Assembly (NCBI GenBank): GCA_037349105.1
Contig: JAYJMM010000068.1
Span: 372,001 to 436,000, forward strand
From: Limnomonas spitsbergensis
Lineage: Eukaryota > Chlorophyta > Chlorophyceae > Chlamydomonadales
Reading direction: 5' to 3'
DNA: 64,000 bases
Part shown: in pieces, positions 12,001 through 23,341 of the stretch
How positions within the stretch are numbered: the first letter of the stretch is position 1
Layout of the letters: every line of letters begins with the position of its first letter
Position numbers and translations under genes: made by a program
Notes under the pieces: model-generated
The model's database searches: none
What the model was told of the DNA's origin: nothing
What the model saw: the letters and a program-made list of their open reading frames with translations, nothing else

Positions 12001-15000
12001 AGGGCTGGCGTTGCCTTGAGCCCTGAGGCTGACCTCCACTTTGTCCCTGTGCCTACTCGCAGCATCCGTTACCAAATCGCGCGTGTGGGTGAGGCTGGAG
12101 AGGGGACACAAGCGAAGGTAAAGAAGCAGTTTATTTGGGGCTGAGTCTGGGGGGGGGGGGGGGGGGGCGCTGTAATTTATTACCATGTGTTATGGTGGTT
12201 ATGGGCCCTGGGTTTATTCACAACCATGGACTAAGGGGAGCACTTTTTATTTGTGTGTCCAACCTTGTATGAATGGAATATTTCGTGCGCTGCAGATGTG
12301 GCTTCATTCAGATTTTTCTCCTTTCAGATTATGAAAAAACATACCATTGAGGCCACTGTCAAAGTTCATCGGATACCGTCATGCACTAACATGCACTATG
12401 TATGAAACTTGGAACTGCTACCCATCAGGGACTATGTTGGGGGTGTGGAGCGCATCTATGGGGGGATCAGGCAACACTTGTAATTCTGCCTTTCAGACAC
12501 TGACGCATTCATGCTAGACACTTCAACACCGATGACTGAAGTGAGCCTCAAACTAGCCACGATTCCTGGCAGCCTTGTTCCTACCAGCCTCCTGCTAGAG
12601 CTGTGTTATGAGCTGCTGGTCTTGGGCAGTGTTTGGACTGTTATCAAGGAAACAGCCGCACACAGCAAAAACGTATACTTCCTTTGCCTTCACAGCGTTT
12701 AACATTAATTGGCCTTCATGGAATAACACGCGGCTTATTAATGAATAATTTAAGCGCCGCGAGCACTGAAACCGCACATATTCCCCACACTATTAATGGT
12801 TCCTGCGGCTTAAGAAAAACTGCTTTTTGGCCCCGCGGTTAAGAAACTCTAATTAAATGCTTCACGTGAAGGCTAATAATGCCTATGATTCTATCGAGAG
12901 CAACTGTTTGAAAAGGTTGTGTGGGCGAGTACATGCGCTTGAGGATAGATTGAGAATCAATCTGCAGTTTCAAGGGATAGAGTCGGAATATTGGCATGCA
13001 TGTCATCCCTTCTATATCGGTTGTAGGGTTGGCTAGGATATCTTTTGAGGCCTGAATGGGGCCCTGGCCCTCAATATAGGACTCCACATTTTTGACCTGC
13101 CAGTCCTCCGACTGAAACCTTCATTCTGAATGAAGGCTTGTAACTCCACATCAGTATCCCACACATTCTGCAATACTGCACACATTCTGCAATACTGCAG
13201 TCTTCTGCCAGTAGGGCTGACTTATACCGTATATTCCACTGATACATACGCGTATACCGTATATATGGGGACTTCAAATCTTAAAAAAAAATTGAACCTG
13301 GGGCATTTCGTGCCTTGTATCTGCACCGTCCTCTACATCACAATAGTGAATAGTGCTTACATTTACTCACTGAAATGTCAAAAATCAGCACACATACAAC
13401 AAAATATGTCTCACAAAGAGGTTCTTCCCTGTGTTTTCTTTTATATCGACCAGTTTCAAGTCAAAATAGTCAGTCGATGGTTGTGGGTTAACTTGTTTCT
13501 ATTACCATCGTAGGCAGCCCGATCGTTAATTGATTGTAATCGAGGAGGATATGCGAACACCGCGGAAGCCAAGCGCGCAGATTTGTACAGAAACGCGTAC
13601 ATGGGATCGCGATATACACGTATTCCGTACCATCTGTGTCAAATGGTGGTCAATAGCTTTGGTCCCATGTCTTGTCCTTGAATGAAGTCTCATGTATCCA
13701 GCATTGGCATAAAAAAAATTGAACCCGAATTTGGTTCCTCGAGATTAATTTTAAAAATGTGTTGTGTCAAATACAGCCATCACAGTCAAGGGGACCACAC
13801 ACGCAGCCGGCGCCTCAGCATTATTATCTCGTAAGGAGCTCATGTTCATGAGCCTGGCAGCGAAGGCGATGATACCGGCCCTTAAGTAGCGTTATCAACC
13901 TTAATTTGAGGGTTCAATACAGCGAGCGAAGCCACTCTCCATGCACCCATACCAAGATTGGGTCCTTCCATTACAGGAAACAAACAGGGTAATATACCGA
14001 CCTGTATCAGTGGAGACAGAAGGATCAGTGGAGTTAAGATGTACATGAGAGGAGGTGCTGTCAGCAGATACAACATGGCACATTACAGTGACAGTAATAG
14101 TACCAGTGGTACCAGCTATTAACTAGGTTCAGCAGCCAACTCGACTACAGCTCGGTCAGGAGCAGGAATATCTGCAGCCAGAATAATGGGGTGGCCAGAT
14201 TGACTGGTTCTAACAAGGTTATAAACTTGGAATATAAAGGGTGGGTTGCTACAGGGAACTGGGAGCCGATCGGGTTCCGAGCCCAGAACTGCCGAGGCGA
14301 AAAAACCCGGGCTCTGTAAAACCATGGTATCGGCGCAAGCCGAGGCCAGACGACCCTTTTTAGACACGTGGCTCGGAAAAGCCGGGTAGATTTTAATGGC
14401 AGCTCGGCAGCTCGGCTTGTCTGCTTTAGCGACAATGTCGTTAAAGCTCGTGCATTCTGAAAGAATGTGGAAAGTTTCAATATGGGCAAGGCATGCGTGT
14501 TTTGGATCCATTTCAAGCGGTATGCCAGCTCAGCTCAGGTTTCTCCCTCGTCGCTGGACGGATGTCATATCCGCATGGCATCCGTCACGACATAGCAACT
14601 CGCATATCACCGAGTTGCTATGTCGGGACATGTTGCATCCATGTGTATCGGCAGCTAGCTTTCTTTCTTTGCCATCGACAGGTATTCAGGGTCGTTTTGT
14701 AAAAATAACAAAATCAGCGTTCCGCACTTTTTCATACTTTCCAGTCCCGAAAAAAATCCGAGCTCAGATTAACGTCGGGTCGGCTTAAGCCGACGAAAAC
14801 AAATTAGGGGTTCGGCTGAACCCGAGTTAAATGAAAAGGTCCCCCAGGACCCTGGTTTGCTATCAAGTATACATGCACTTACGGCAGGTTGGTCAGCAGA
14901 TGGTGTGTTTTCATAAACAAAGAACCTACTGTCTAGAGATGAGGCATAGGTTAGACCCACAGTTCGGGCATATGCCCAAGCTGCAATGGGTGCTGAAATC

Positions 15001-16749
15001 TATGTGTGGGGCAAGAAAGCCCAGCTGGGCTAACTGATTAAACTGCAGATGGGACAAAAGAGATGCCAATACCAGTGATAAATTGCGACCATTTTTAGTC
15101 TTGGCGTGACAAACCATACAAACAGAAACAGCAGGTTTTCCTTGGGCAACCTTTTTTCCGTTTACCATTTTTTTATTCCTGGGGAACTTACGTACGGCAG
15201 GGTAATCATCGAGCGGTCCTGGGGCTATTTGCGACGTAGAAGAGTCTAAAACGTTTATGCAAGGCTGTGGCGACGATAGGGTAACTAGCGTCAGTGTGAC
15301 ACCTAGTTGACGACAGTCGGTTGTCTGTCGGATGGTACGGGTCTAAAACTGTCCTCTTGAATTATCTACTGTGGTGCTTTACGCAACGTTATGTACGGGG
15401 TAATTGTGCGGTGTACATTACTCATTTACTCTTTGATCATGTCTATGGCAAAGCTGCCGTATTTGCTCGCTTCCAGTGCACTGTAAAACCACTTGAAAGC
15501 AGGCAAATACTAAATGAATTGTTTTTTCGTTGAGCAGCAGTGATGCACATTTCATTTTTTTATTAATTAATATTTCGCCAGGTGTGAAAAGTGTGAATAT
15601 GAGTTGGACAAGTGTGAGGCCCGAGGCGAAGCCGAGTGGGGGGGGGGTGCGGGGGGGCGCCCAAGCCCCCCCGCATGGGGGTCCGGGGGTCATCCCCCGG
15701 TGGGAGTTCGGAAACACCGTTGGGTAAAGACATCAGATTCTTCATTGAAAACTGCTCAATTTCATGACGAGTCCGAGATTTCAAGGATTCCAGAGTAAAG
15801 CTCAAAGTCAGTCCTCAGTGCTTAAGCATGGGATTTATTGTAATTTGTGGCAATTCACCTTATATGACATAAATGAACAGCCAGTCAAACTCGAGTCGGT
15901 CATGATCAGAATCAGTCTTGCTGAGAGTCAATTAGTCAAACAGAATAGGCTCAAAATGCTGACTTGGGTCTTAGGTAGTGCTTGATGCGCGGCCAATTCG
16001 GCATGCATCCGCCGATTCTCTGAGTCACTGTCGCTATCGGTTTCATCTCCCATCTTTATATGATGATTCAACGTGGAAAGAAAGAGGTCCTGCCGTTCAA
16101 ACTGACCCTTCAAATATCCCGATTCTAAAAATCCGTTGGGTGATGCGGGGCGCGCGTGTCTGGTGTTCTCAAGGGTGGGGTGGTGACGCGTTCATCATTA
16201 TCATAGCGACCTTGACCTCACATTTCGCCCTCCTTCAGGATTTGTATGCCCTATCCAAGTGCAAAACTGCGATGCCAATGGCGGCGATGCGGAAGGCGGG
16301 CCTGCCTCTACCGGCTGATATGGAGGAGGTGCTCGAGGAGAATGTGGGCTGGGAGGAGTTCAAGGTGAGAAACGCTGAAGGGGGGAGGCAGGGTTTGTTC
16401 AGTTTAAGGAAGGGGAAGCCAGGAGGCAGGGCTAACAGAAAGGGGCAGGGGGGCAGCCTGTATGTCTTACAGGGGCAGAACATGAGGATGTGTGACTCAG
16501 TCCTTGCTCAACTTGATGGCGCCATTCATGAGGTTTCATATGTCTCTACAGCCTACACCATTTGTCATCTTGATCATTCATTCGACACGAGGTGCTAGTA
16601 GGCAAGCTAGGTCTGACTACCCACACTGTTTCCCATGTCGCATATCCCTATCCCCTTATGTGCAGTGGGGTATGAGTGTACTGCACATCCGCAGCCGCGA
16701 GCTGCCTGTCAAGAGAATGCACTTTATGGCGATCAGCAAGGCGGCCTGA
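9034..16749 (+). CDS. HDC1: HDC1/Rxt3-like histone deacetylation complex protein, at least 10 exons
   Basis: The protein belongs to the Rxt3 family, whose plant member HDC1 scaffolds Rpd3/Sin3-type histone deacetylase complexes in the nucleus. Exons I can support: 9598-9692, 9864-9905, 10277-10437, 10634-10703, 11095-11205, 11487-11668, 12063-12117, 16239-16364 and 16666-16749 (stop TGA). All have GT-AG borders and join in consistent phase. Key blocks are IWGDCIYTGDSDIVAVLMH in the 10277 exon, VQYNLCNEPWLKYTLS in the 11487 exon, and the C-terminal LPLPADMEEVLEENVGWEEF and RELPVKRMHFMAISK, which match the conserved end of plant HDC1. The 5' exon is provisional: an ATG at 9034 opens an exon to about 9138, but its phase does not fit the next exon, so its donor or the true first exon differs. 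A TGTAA signal lies at 17135. The N-terminus of plant HDC1 is longer, so upstream exons may be missing. Confidence 0.85.
13212..13330 (+). mobile_element. hAT-like element, left end only
   Basis: The sequence from TAGGGCTGACTTATACCGTA onward resembles the left end of the complete hAT derivative at 40619: both have TAGGGCTG, a run of GTATA-rich palindromic sequence, then TATGGGGAC, AATCTTAAAAA and GGGCATTTC. I found no matching right end (CAGCCCTA with a copy of the flanking TCTGCCAG) in the intron, so the copy is truncated or heavily diverged. Confidence 0.75.
14588..14625. repeat. Perfect 15-bp inverted repeat
   Basis: The arm CGACATAGCAACTCG at 14588-14602 is followed, after an 8-base spacer, by its exact reverse complement at 14611-14625. 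This could form a stable hairpin in DNA or in the pre-mRNA of the surrounding intron. It may be the core or end of a small foldback element. Confidence 0.9.
15620..15715 (+). repeat. GC-rich palindromic repeat, copy 1
   Basis: A block of G and C runs contains GCATGGGGGTCCGGGGGTCA followed by TCCCCCGGTGGG. The same block occurs in the same orientation at 49665-49775, again next to GAGGCG(A/C)AGC. The sequence folds on itself through its GGGGG/CCCCC runs. Confidence 0.85.
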
Positions 16750-18040
16750 AGCAAGCTGGGTGGGATGGCTCACCTGCCTGGCCACAGGAGGCTGGACAGG
16801 GCGACATTTTCCAGCAAAAATCAGCTTCCGGTCCCTCCTACGACATGATGGTATTGTTTGCAGCCTCTGCCTGGCCAGAGAAATATTGCAGCCAGCTGGA
16901 ATCAAGGTGCATTTCCATCGCGTTGGACATTTGTCACTCAGGGTATGAACATTTGTACGTCATATCCTTACATGTTTTGCATGGCACCTATGTGATATAT
17001 GCAAAAGTCAGGTTGCATGGAAATGATTGATACCGGTTTGCGGTCGAGTATATTGAGGGCCGATCCGCAAATACACATGGATCTATCTTCACGGAAGACA
17101 TGGCCAGAGTGCACACCCGCTACCGACTAGCAAGTGTAAAGAAAGCATACCACAGTGAGGAGCAACGTGGACAAGTAATCAGAGGTGCTGCTGCGCAACA
17201 CGAAAAACGGCAGAGCATGATGGGTGCACGCTAATATTAATTCAAAAATTGCCGCTGCGCGGAGCGTCAGTCAGGTGCCCAAACAACTATTTTGGGGGTG
17301 CGCGGTATGAATTAAAAACAGCACTTTTTACAAAAATTTGCGCGCTAGCGCGCGACTGTTTCATTCGACATCCTTTCAGGCATCGTTGTCAAGTGTGCCC
17401 AAATAGCCCTGCATGGTAACACTACTGATGACTCAGATGAACACTACCGGTCCCTTTAGGGAGCATTACTGGCTGGATGTAGCCACTGAGCCCCCCAGGC
17501 CCCAACAGCCACGCGTTTCTTAAGCCAGGAACCGGCGGAGGAGGAGGAGGACGTCTACGGTATGCAATCCTTGCTAGCATCAAACGAAGTTTCAACTTAA
17601 TTTGACTGTACTGGCTGAAAGTGCTGCGCGGACGGAAATTTAAATTATTTCCAGTGATGCGCGATGTTTAATTAAATTTCGTGCTGCGCGGCGTTAAATT
17701 AAATTAAAATTTCGTTTTTTTCGACATTTTTTTTAATTCTTTTTGGGGTGCGCAGCCGGAAAAAAATCTTTTGGGGGGGGTGCGCGGAGTTAAAGTGTTT
17801 TTACGGTATTAGGAGGCTTTCGGCAGGCCGACATACAAAGCGCGTTCAGGCTACTTGCTGGCTCCTCGATGAGGTGCTCGATGGGTACACAGGGGTTATC
17901 GGAGGCGTAACCGAATATCGGCTGCTCCAAGTCAATGATCTAGAAGCCACTGGGGTTGACGTTACGCGTTTGAGATTTTTTTTATTGATTTTAGCGTAAG
18001 CTAGATCTTAAGCTGAACATGAGCTAAATTACCAAAAATG
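16750..18040 (+). other. 3' flank of the HDC1-like gene, AT-rich, no gene recognised
   Basis: After the HDC1 stop, a TGTAA signal lies at 17135-17139. From about 17230 to 17790 the DNA alternates AT-rich tracts (TTAAATTAAATTAAAATTTC) with several short TGCGCGG or GCGCGC motifs. The pattern suggests degenerate copies of one small element. No coding sequence was recognised. Confidence 0.55.
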
Positions 18041-18043
18041 TTA

Positions 18044-18466
18044 GAGGTCGGTCAGACTGCGATACGTTTGAGGTTGCGTTTGACAGCAGCGTTTGGGTCG
18101 CGTCTGGATTTCGCGTCTGATCGCGTCTGATCGACGCAAAACTGGTCACACTGCGTTTGGGCAAGACGGCAGGGCAAGACGACATCAGGGCACGACATGG
18201 TACATTTTGTGCAAATTCCGACTCCCAGCGAGTCGGGGTTGATATTTCCTTATATTGTAACATATATTCTGTTCGTGTCCAGCATAAGATCTAGCTTAAG
18301 CTGGAATTCATGAAAAATCGCAAACGCGAAACTTCAACCCCCCCCCCTATGCGTCTGCGTTTGGACTTTGGACACGTTGCGTTTCGCGTTTGGGCCAGTG
18401 TGACCGGCGTCGCGTTAGCACTTTTTCCTGACGCAACCCCAAACGTAACGCAGTCTGACCGACCTC
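18044..18466 (+). mobile_element. Harbinger-like MITE, first unit
   Basis: The unit begins GAGGTCGGTCAGACTGCG and ends with a near reverse complement CGCAGTCTGACCGACCTC. It is flanked by TTA at 18041-18043 and TTA at 18467-18469. A 3-bp TWA target duplication is the hallmark of PIF/Harbinger elements. The 423-bp unit has no transposase ORF, so it is a non-autonomous (MITE-type) copy. Confidence 0.8.
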
Positions 18467-18469
18467 TTA

Positions 18470-18759
18470 CGGCAGGGCAAGACGACGTCAGGGCACGACA
18501 TGGTACATTTTTGTGCGAATTCCGACTCCTAGCGACTCGGGGTTATTATTTTCTTATATTCTGACATTTGTCTTGTTCATGTCGAGCTTACGATCAAGCT
18601 TAAGCTGGAATTCATGGAAAATCTCAAACGCGAAACGTCACCCTGCGTCTACGTTTCGCGTTTGGACAAGCTGTGTTTGGCGTTTGGGCTAGTGTGACCG
18701 GCGTCGCGTTTGCACTTTTTCTGACGCAACCTCAAACGTAACGCAGTGTGACCGACCTC
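18470..18759 (+). mobile_element. Second, left-truncated copy of the same MITE in tandem
   Basis: The interval repeats the inner and right part of the preceding unit (GGCAGGGCAAGACGAC, GACATGGTACATTTT, AAGCTTAAGCTGGAATTCATG, and the right TIR). It ends GACCGACCTC followed by TTA at 18760-18762. The two units thus share an internal TTA, which indicates tandem insertion or an unequal exchange between two copies. Confidence 0.8.
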
Positions 18760-19418
18760 TTACCGAACTCTCCACCCACCTTCCTTCTGATCCTTCATAT
18801 TTGTATAAAACCTCATTAACAAAACTATGTTTTAATCTGTGCCTCTGACCACGTCACGTCAAGTAAGCCTCACTCGAAAATGGCTTGCCACATATCTGCC
18901 TGTCTGAGAGAATCCCGGCGCCGTGTTTGTCGTTCCACCTCCCTGCTTCATAGTGCATAATTGCATTGCAAGTGAAGGAAGTGACGGTCGTGGCACGGGC
19001 CAGGATGCACAGCAGTTGGGGACGTCCAAGGCTGTGAGTGTGGTGAGTACGTCCATGGATATAGTTGTTTGCTTTCCTAGAATTGCCATGAATTGAAGTT
19101 GAATTTCCAGGAATTGTGACTGGATTGTAAAGAGCTGTGAAAGTACAGCTTTGGGGCCAGAAATCCTTAAGCGAAATTTCCCTAGGGAGACTATCCTTAG
19201 GCACCCTAGGCAGAATTCCTTAGGCTCCATAGGAATGTAAGTTTAACTTAAAAATTTCAGGGGTGAACAATTATTTAATTGTTTATCGCTCTGTAGGTAC
19301 CGAGTACGTCCATGGATATAGTGAGGACTGATAAGTGTAGATATTCGTCACAATTTAAATCAGCGGACCCTTCTTGCTTGCTAACGCACGTACCTAAGAG
19401 GCACGAGGTTTTACTTGC

Positions 19419-20770
19419 TGCCCACTCAGCCCCCTCCTCTTCAGTCTCTATATTAGCGATCTGCCGGGGAAGATCGCAGCCCAGTGCCGGGCATTGTGCT
19501 GGGGGCGGGGCGAAGACTCAGGTGCCTCTTATATGCTGATGATCTCTCCCTGCTGGCCAGCAGCCCGGCATGGCTGCAGCACATGCTAGATGAATGAATA
19601 TGCGGCGGTCAAACATCTCCAGGTCAACGTCAGCAAGACAGATATTGGAGTTTGGAGCCCCTTCGTAGCGCAGCGCCGGCAATCAACCCAAACTTGCGTG
19701 TACGGCCCCGATAGGATAGCGCTGAAGCGTGTCCAAGAATTCAAGTTCTTGAGCACCATCCAGCACCAGAGCGGCAGCATGAGGAAGGCCATGGAAGGAA
19801 GAGAGGGGCCTTTGGCTGCCTCGTTACAGCGTGTCCGCTGCATGGCCGCCAGGGTGCGCCTCAGGCATCATCTGCCTACACGCATCCGGTTGGCGTCTGT
19901 CTATGCAGCGCCTGCGACCAACTACGGTAATGTGGTGCGGGCCACCGACCACCTCAGGCCGCGGCATTGCCTCAAGAGCAAGATGCTGTCCAGCCTCCTC
20001 CAGCATCTGCGCCATGTTGCAGGGCTACCTCCGTCCGCTGCTAGTTGGGGGGTCATGAAGGAGCTGCAGATCCAGCCGTTACATCGAAGTTGGTGGCAGC
20101 ATGTACTTCGCTTCGACAACGCCGCGGTAGCACCAGCAGCACAGCAAGACAGCCCACTCATGGCCGCAGCCATGGCGGCCGACATGGAGCTCGCTGTCAC
20201 ACAGGGCACCCGGAGGGCGCAATTGGTGCAGGGACTTGCTAGGTGCTTTCAAGGAGATGGAGCTGGGATCAGCTGTCCCCAAGTTGCGTCAGACAACGAG
20301 TGATCTGCAGCCGCTACCAGTCCCAGATGTGCTAGCGCTATTTGATGCAGCATACGAGCGGGCGCATCTTGATGCAGCTGGCATAAGGGACCCCAGAGAT
20401 CTTGCCACTGAACACAGGTCTACAGCCGCCTACCACACCTGGCTTCAGTCTAAGGCGGGCGCCCTGTTGGCGCAGGCCAGGGGCCGCACCAGCCGAGGGG
20501 AGTGATTGCATGCGCACGAACTTAAGGCTGCGGCTTGGCGCCGTCCGCACGGCTAACACTCGAGGACGGCGCAACGATCAGCAGCGTGACGGACGATGTT
20601 GCCAAAGGTGTTGGGCCAGGGGAGATGGCCAGCGTGTGGAGGATGCGTTGCATGTCTGCTTCCAGTGCCCTAGCGTGAAGGAGAGGCTTAGGTAGAGAGG
20701 TTGGACAGGCCCCCCGGAGGGCGCCAAAGACTTTCAACAGTTGTACCGGGGCAGGCTTGGATGGGAGGCT
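19419..20770 (+). mobile_element. Decayed non-LTR retrotransposon (reverse transcriptase 3' half)
   Basis: A frame at 19419 reads CPLSPLLFSLYISDLPGKI, the reverse transcriptase palm motif before the active site. After a frame change in a G-rich run, the catalytic YADD is encoded at 19532-19543 and followed by LSLLASSPAWLQ. Another frame change leads to a 237-codon ORF at 19590-20303 (thumb and connection region, starting near LQVNVSKTDIG). A further frame holds a CCHC-like cluster, with CCQRC at 20597 and HVCFQC about 13 residues later, as at the C-terminus of many LINE proteins. The endonuclease and 5' part are absent. This is a 5'-truncated, frameshifted fossil. Confidence 0.88.
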
Positions 20771-20925
20771 CTGGCTTTTGTTGAGGGCGTTTTATGCATT
20801 ATTAAGGCCTAGTTTTGTTGCTTTTCTTTGCCTTCTTGGAGATTAGACTTGAGAGGGGCAAGGATACTTCGGGCTGTCTATTCTCTTTTGGGGGGATACC
20901 AGGAACAACCGCAGCAGTACCAACA

Positions 20926-21094
20926 ATACCAGGTGCCATCTCAGTTGGATCTGTTCGAGAAGCACGAGGACCTGCTGGGAGTGATGAGATACAACTCCCC
21001 TAGCAGCTACCGCATGAACGGCAGTGGTGCTGCTAGCAAGTCAACCCGTGACCTAGCGATGCAAATGCCTGTGGAGAAGCCAGGGGCCATATAG
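20926..21094 (+). other. Exon-like open frame, unidentified
   Basis: The frame ends at the TAG at 21092-21094. It is rich in Gln/Tyr at first (PQQYQQYQ) and then reads FEKHEDLLGVMRYN and MQMPVEKPGAI. A possible acceptor (GGGATACCAG) precedes it. A second acidic frame at about 21442-21552 (KEETAEEEGEGDVITLHSK) could belong to the same gene. No family was recognised, and the pair may be non-coding. Confidence 0.25.
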
Positions 21095-21874
21095 GGGCAG
21101 GTCCCGCTTGGTGGCATTCTTCAGGCTATGAAAATAAGTGCATCGCGGGTGGGGACTGCTGCCTTCAGCGCAACCTGCGGGCGGTGCATGGCAATTAGGT
21201 GGTGTCCATTTTGGTAATTCCATACATGGATTCCACCACACCGGGGAAGCGGTCTAATGCTCGCAGGTGTTCGGGCGCAGCGGACTAGCCCAGCCTTCAG
21301 CACCTGCTATACCATGTGAGATGCACTAAATTGGGCATGGGAAGGCACAGTTTCTTGACAAACACGACCACAAGAGCCCAGGTCTCTGTGGCAGCTGCCA
21401 AGGATGCATGGTTGCATACCGGCTCTAGCTCTTGCGTCTGCTCCCGGCGATGGTGCTGCAGCTTGGGAAGGAGGAGACAGCCGAGGAGGAGGGGGAGGGT
21501 GATGTCATCACCTTGCACTCAAAGCTGGAGGAGATCCCAGAAAAGCGGGGATAACCGGCCTGAGGCAAAGCTTGCTTACACACAACTTATTCACAGTATA
21601 ACATTGGGGGACATGTCTGTTTACTTCCATATTTCGTCTTCTTTTAATTTACCTGGGGACAGCCTGGGGATGGTCCTGTCCTTTTAATTTTCAGGTATTT
21701 GGGGGGGGACTCTTATACATTCCTCTCTTTTCTTCTCTCTTGAGTTACCTTGCAGACTTTTATTTGCCAACGCGACCGAGCTTTGTGAGCAAGGCCCAGG
21801 GGTGTAAGCACTCCCTTCATGCTAAGAACTGAACAGGGAGCTTGAGGTGAATGAACTCCTTTGTCCCCCTCTGC

Positions 21875-22150
21875 TCACTTGACACAGTTGGGCATCTTGG
21901 ACATGCTGTTGCAAGCTAACATGCACTTGCCAGACATGGCATAGCCAAGGTACAGCCGGCTGCTAGCCATGCAGCAGCCAGGGTTGGCAGGTGCAGCCTT
22001 CTTCATGCGTGACAGCTGCATCTCGATGAACTGGAATGCTGTCAGCATAAAGTAATCGTCACGCCCGGTGTGCAACAGCTCGCACAGCTTGTGCGCCTTG
22101 TCGCCCAGGCTGATGACCAACACCCTGGTCTGCATGACCTTGAATCCATT
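21875..22150 (-). other. Exon-like minus-strand frame, unidentified
   Basis: The minus-strand frame reads MQTRVLVISLGDKAHKLCEL and continues with HTGRDDYFMLTAFQFIEMQL before a less protein-like tail and a stop at 21875. The composition of the first 50 residues looks like genuine alpha-helical protein. Upstream splice sites could not be fixed, and I do not recognise the family. Confidence 0.3.
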
Positions 22151-22199
22151 GACATTTGTGATCTGAAGGGTGAGGGATGCCCGCATAGAAGGGGGGGCA

Positions 22200-23341
22200 A
22201 AATCTTTCTAAACATGTGCCACAAAGATGTTTTTCAAGACAACTCCCATGCCAGCCACTCCCCTCCCCGCCTTCTACTGCTGTGGGTACTGCATAGAAAT
22301 TAAGAATCTGCTTTGAATAAATAACAAGTATGCCGTCATACCTTACCCCGAGAAATGTAACATGTGACATTATGTCGCACCATAAAGCAGTAACTGCAAT
22401 ACTATGGTAAATACCGTGAACTCCGGTCAGGGCGCCTTAGAGAGGCGTCATCTACTCACAAATACGGTACAGTACCGTACACACAGGCTCCTTGTACTAC
22501 ATACAAGAGCTGTTAACAGGATAACTGTAAGGCACAGGCCTAGTAGGAGAGTCTTCCTGCCTAGGGCCTGTCTGGGTGTCCCTGTCTCGTGGGTACCGCC
22601 CCTACTACTTTACTCGCCCCCCGCTCCCCAGCGTTAAGCCCTCCAGGCATGCGCGGGGAGCCGGAAAGGGTGGTACTGAAAGAATCTTCTGGAAATATGT
22701 ACACTCAGAAGCCCAAATCGTCTCAGCAAATCCGCCTGGTTCAGGCCGTTTCCAAAAAGAAATCCCACTGAGTCTCAGCTGCCTATGCGCCAATACTACG
22801 CATGATCCCACAAATCTTAGCTGTTCACCCAAATCATGGCTAGCTAACAGAGTCATCTCAGAAGTCATCAGGCCGGGCTAGGAATAACCGCTGCTCTCGC
22901 CCCACTGCGCCATAGACACCTGGTCTTCAAGGCCACAGGAAATGTGCGCCGTAGCAGCGGGATCCTGCCCCCCGCTGTGTTATCATCACACGCATTGACT
23001 AATTATCTTCATCCATCGCCTCCAGCGTATGTACTACCGCAGCCTTGCTGCTACGGTTCTTTAGAAACAAATTTTAACATGTCGCTGCCATAGCATCCGT
23101 TCCAATCTTGCATTTCCAGCCTTCGGCCCGCTGGCCGCCGGCCCACTGCCTGCCGGGTACTAGGACAAGCCGCGCTGCGCCTGAAGGTGTCTTCCGCTAC
23201 GCAGGCGCCTGCCCGCTCCTTGCCCGTTACAGCGTGGGTGCCGTCAAGTGCTCAGCGGCCTTGCCGCTCTGGGCTTGGCTTAACCATAGCCCCGTCCTCC
23301 GTATGCCCCTCTAGGGCTGACTCCTCCTCTTTGTTGGAAGC
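22200..23341. other. Intergenic sequence; no 3' LTR of E1 recognised
   Basis: The stretch includes short GTACAGTACCGTAC palindromes near 22465. The 3' LTR of the minus-strand gag element would be expected here if the element were complete, but I could not match the sequence to the LTR at 30640-31543. No gene is recognised. Confidence 0.45.

Larger units (their letters stand above)
12118..16238 (+). other. 4.1-kb intron of the HDC1-like gene, repeat-loaded
   Basis: The preceding exon ends in phase 0 at AAG before GTAAAG, and the next exon starts in phase 0 after CTCCTTCAG at 16239. The intron is far longer than the others of this gene, most of which are 170-550 bp. It contains a run of 16-17 G at about 12150, a hAT left end at 13212, an inverted repeat at 14588-14625 and a GC-rich dispersed repeat at 15620-15715. 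No alternative coding exon was convincing, although an acceptor at about 12331 opens a short frame that ends at 12403. Confidence 0.7.

Noticed and set aside
12332..12403. Alternative terminal exon of the HDC1-like gene
   Set aside because: It is open and in phase for 24 codons, but the conserved HDC1 C-terminus lies at 16239-16749, which fits better.
22440..22620. 3' LTR of E1
   Set aside because: Short GTACCGTAC palindromes resemble the LTR, but no longer blocks could be matched.
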